Source: Chloroflexota bacterium (lineage in GTDB: Bacteria; Chloroflexota; Anaerolineae; 4572-78; J111). Taken from it: 6,286 bases of DNA. The translations under genes were made by a program, and so were the position numbers. The notes below the pieces were generated by a model, which worked only from the letters and a program-made list of their open reading frames with translations, ran no database searches and was not told the origin of the DNA. Below are positions 5,899 to 6,286 of this stretch, in pieces (position 1 is the first letter of the stretch; every line of letters begins with the position of its first letter). The stretch lies in contig RFJV01000714.1 of assembly GCA_003694775.1 (NCBI GenBank), positions 1-6,286 of the forward strand, given 5' to 3'.

Positions 5899-6286
5899 AT
5901 CCCGACGAAGAAAAAAACGAATCTGTCGAACCAACGCCGGATGACGACGCCCCCGGCCCGCCGTCCGACCTGGATGAAGGCCCCCGGCCCGCGCCGGTCG
6001 ACGAGGTGCAGAAGGCCATCCTGGAAGCAGAACAGGCCGGCCTGCCCCTGGACGTAGACGTGGACGACCTGCCGGAGCCTCTGCCCGACCTGGACGAAGG
6101 CCCCCGGCCCGCGCCGGTCGATGAGGTGCAGGAGGCCCTGTTTGAGGCCATCCAGGAAGGCGCGCCCACCGACGTGGACCTGGATGCCCTGCCGGAGCCG
6201 GAGGTCAAGCGGCCCCAGAAAATCATCCACTTCAAAACCGAGCCGGTCACCCCGGTGGCCGCACCCGCCGCGCCGCCCTCCGAAAC
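5895..6286 (+). CDS. Acidic proline-rich tandem-repeat protein, 3' end cut by window
   Basis: An open frame begins at GTG 5895, overlapping the glycosyltransferase stop in GTGA, and stays open for 130 codons to the window end. The visible part starts MNPDEEKNESVEP and is highly acidic (about a quarter Asp/Glu) and proline-rich, with almost no aromatic residues, so it is probably disordered. Two 40-residue tandem repeats begin DLDEGPRPAPVDEVQ at residues 25 and 65. Near residue 105 the chain turns basic (EVKRPQKIIHFK) and then Pro/Ala-rich. I see no signal peptide or membrane segment so far. The strong ribosome binding site, codon choice like its neighbours and overlap with the gene before support a real gene. 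I do not recognise the family. The rest may carry a membrane anchor or catalytic domain; a linker or scaffold role is conceivable but unsupported. Confidence 0.75.
   Translation, partial: MNPDEEKNESVEPTPDDDAPGPPSDLDEGPRPAPVDEVQKAILEAEQAGLPLDVDVDDLPEPLPDLDEGPRPAPVDEVQEALFEAIQEGAPTDVDLDALPEPEVKRPQKIIHFKTEPVTPVAAPAAPPSE
5967..6206 (+). repeat. Two-copy 120-bp in-frame tandem repeat
   Basis: Units 5967-6086 and 6087-6206 are each exactly 40 codons. The encoded units share 29 of 40 residues. The first 51 bases of each differ at only three positions, two of them silent, while the second halves are more diverged. The pattern suggests internal duplication with the 5' half conserved or recently homogenised. 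Confidence 0.93.

Noticed and set aside
5817..6250. Overlapping minus-strand frames opposite the repeat protein
   Set aside because: They reflect the reverse of the repeat; the + strand frame has a Shine-Dalgarno and overlaps the upstream gene neatly.

Overview
The window looks like chromosomal DNA from a GC-rich bacterium. The best guess is a member of the Chloroflexota, Anaerolineae/Caldilineae type. That rests on an F420-type PPOX-family reductase, a soluble multi-GAF histidine kinase with an H-box reading SHELKIPMTSIKGY, several genes without a Shine-Dalgarno, and short tandem heptamer/octamer arrays between genes. The assignment is inference; there is no rRNA or tRNA to settle it.

Layout. 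Bases 1-144 are non-coding and contain a short octamer repeat and a good ribosome binding site. A small PPOX-family (pyridoxamine-phosphate-oxidase-like fold) oxidoreductase gene occupies 145-549 (+). A perfect hairpin flanked by an A-run and a T-run (556-585) terminates it and also the convergent gene behind it: a large orphan sensor histidine kinase (587-2902, -) with three GAF-like domains and no membrane segment. Bases 2903-3149 are a divergent promoter region. Each direction has a TTGACT -35 box and a 17-bp spacer.

From 3150 to the window end runs one probable + strand operon for surface-glycan or lipid-linked sugar synthesis: a PLP sugar aminotransferase closely resembling GDP-perosamine synthases, a formyltransferase with the N-H-D catalytic set, a dolichyl/polyprenyl-phosphate-mannose-synthase-like family 2 glycosyltransferase, and the N-terminal part of an acidic, proline-rich protein with two 40-residue tandem repeats. 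The aminotransferase would place an amino group on C4 of a 4-keto-6-deoxy sugar nucleotide, and the formyltransferase would N-formylate it. The glycosyltransferase would move a sugar onto a polyprenyl phosphate or a related acceptor. The acidic protein overlaps the glycosyltransferase stop by four bases, so it is probably translationally coupled, but its role is unknown.

The most unusual structure is a perfect ten-copy heptamer array (4261-4330). It supplies the stop codon of the aminotransferase and ends at the base before the formyltransferase ATG. It appears to have pushed apart a Shine-Dalgarno sequence and that start codon. No complete new defence or mobile system is visible.
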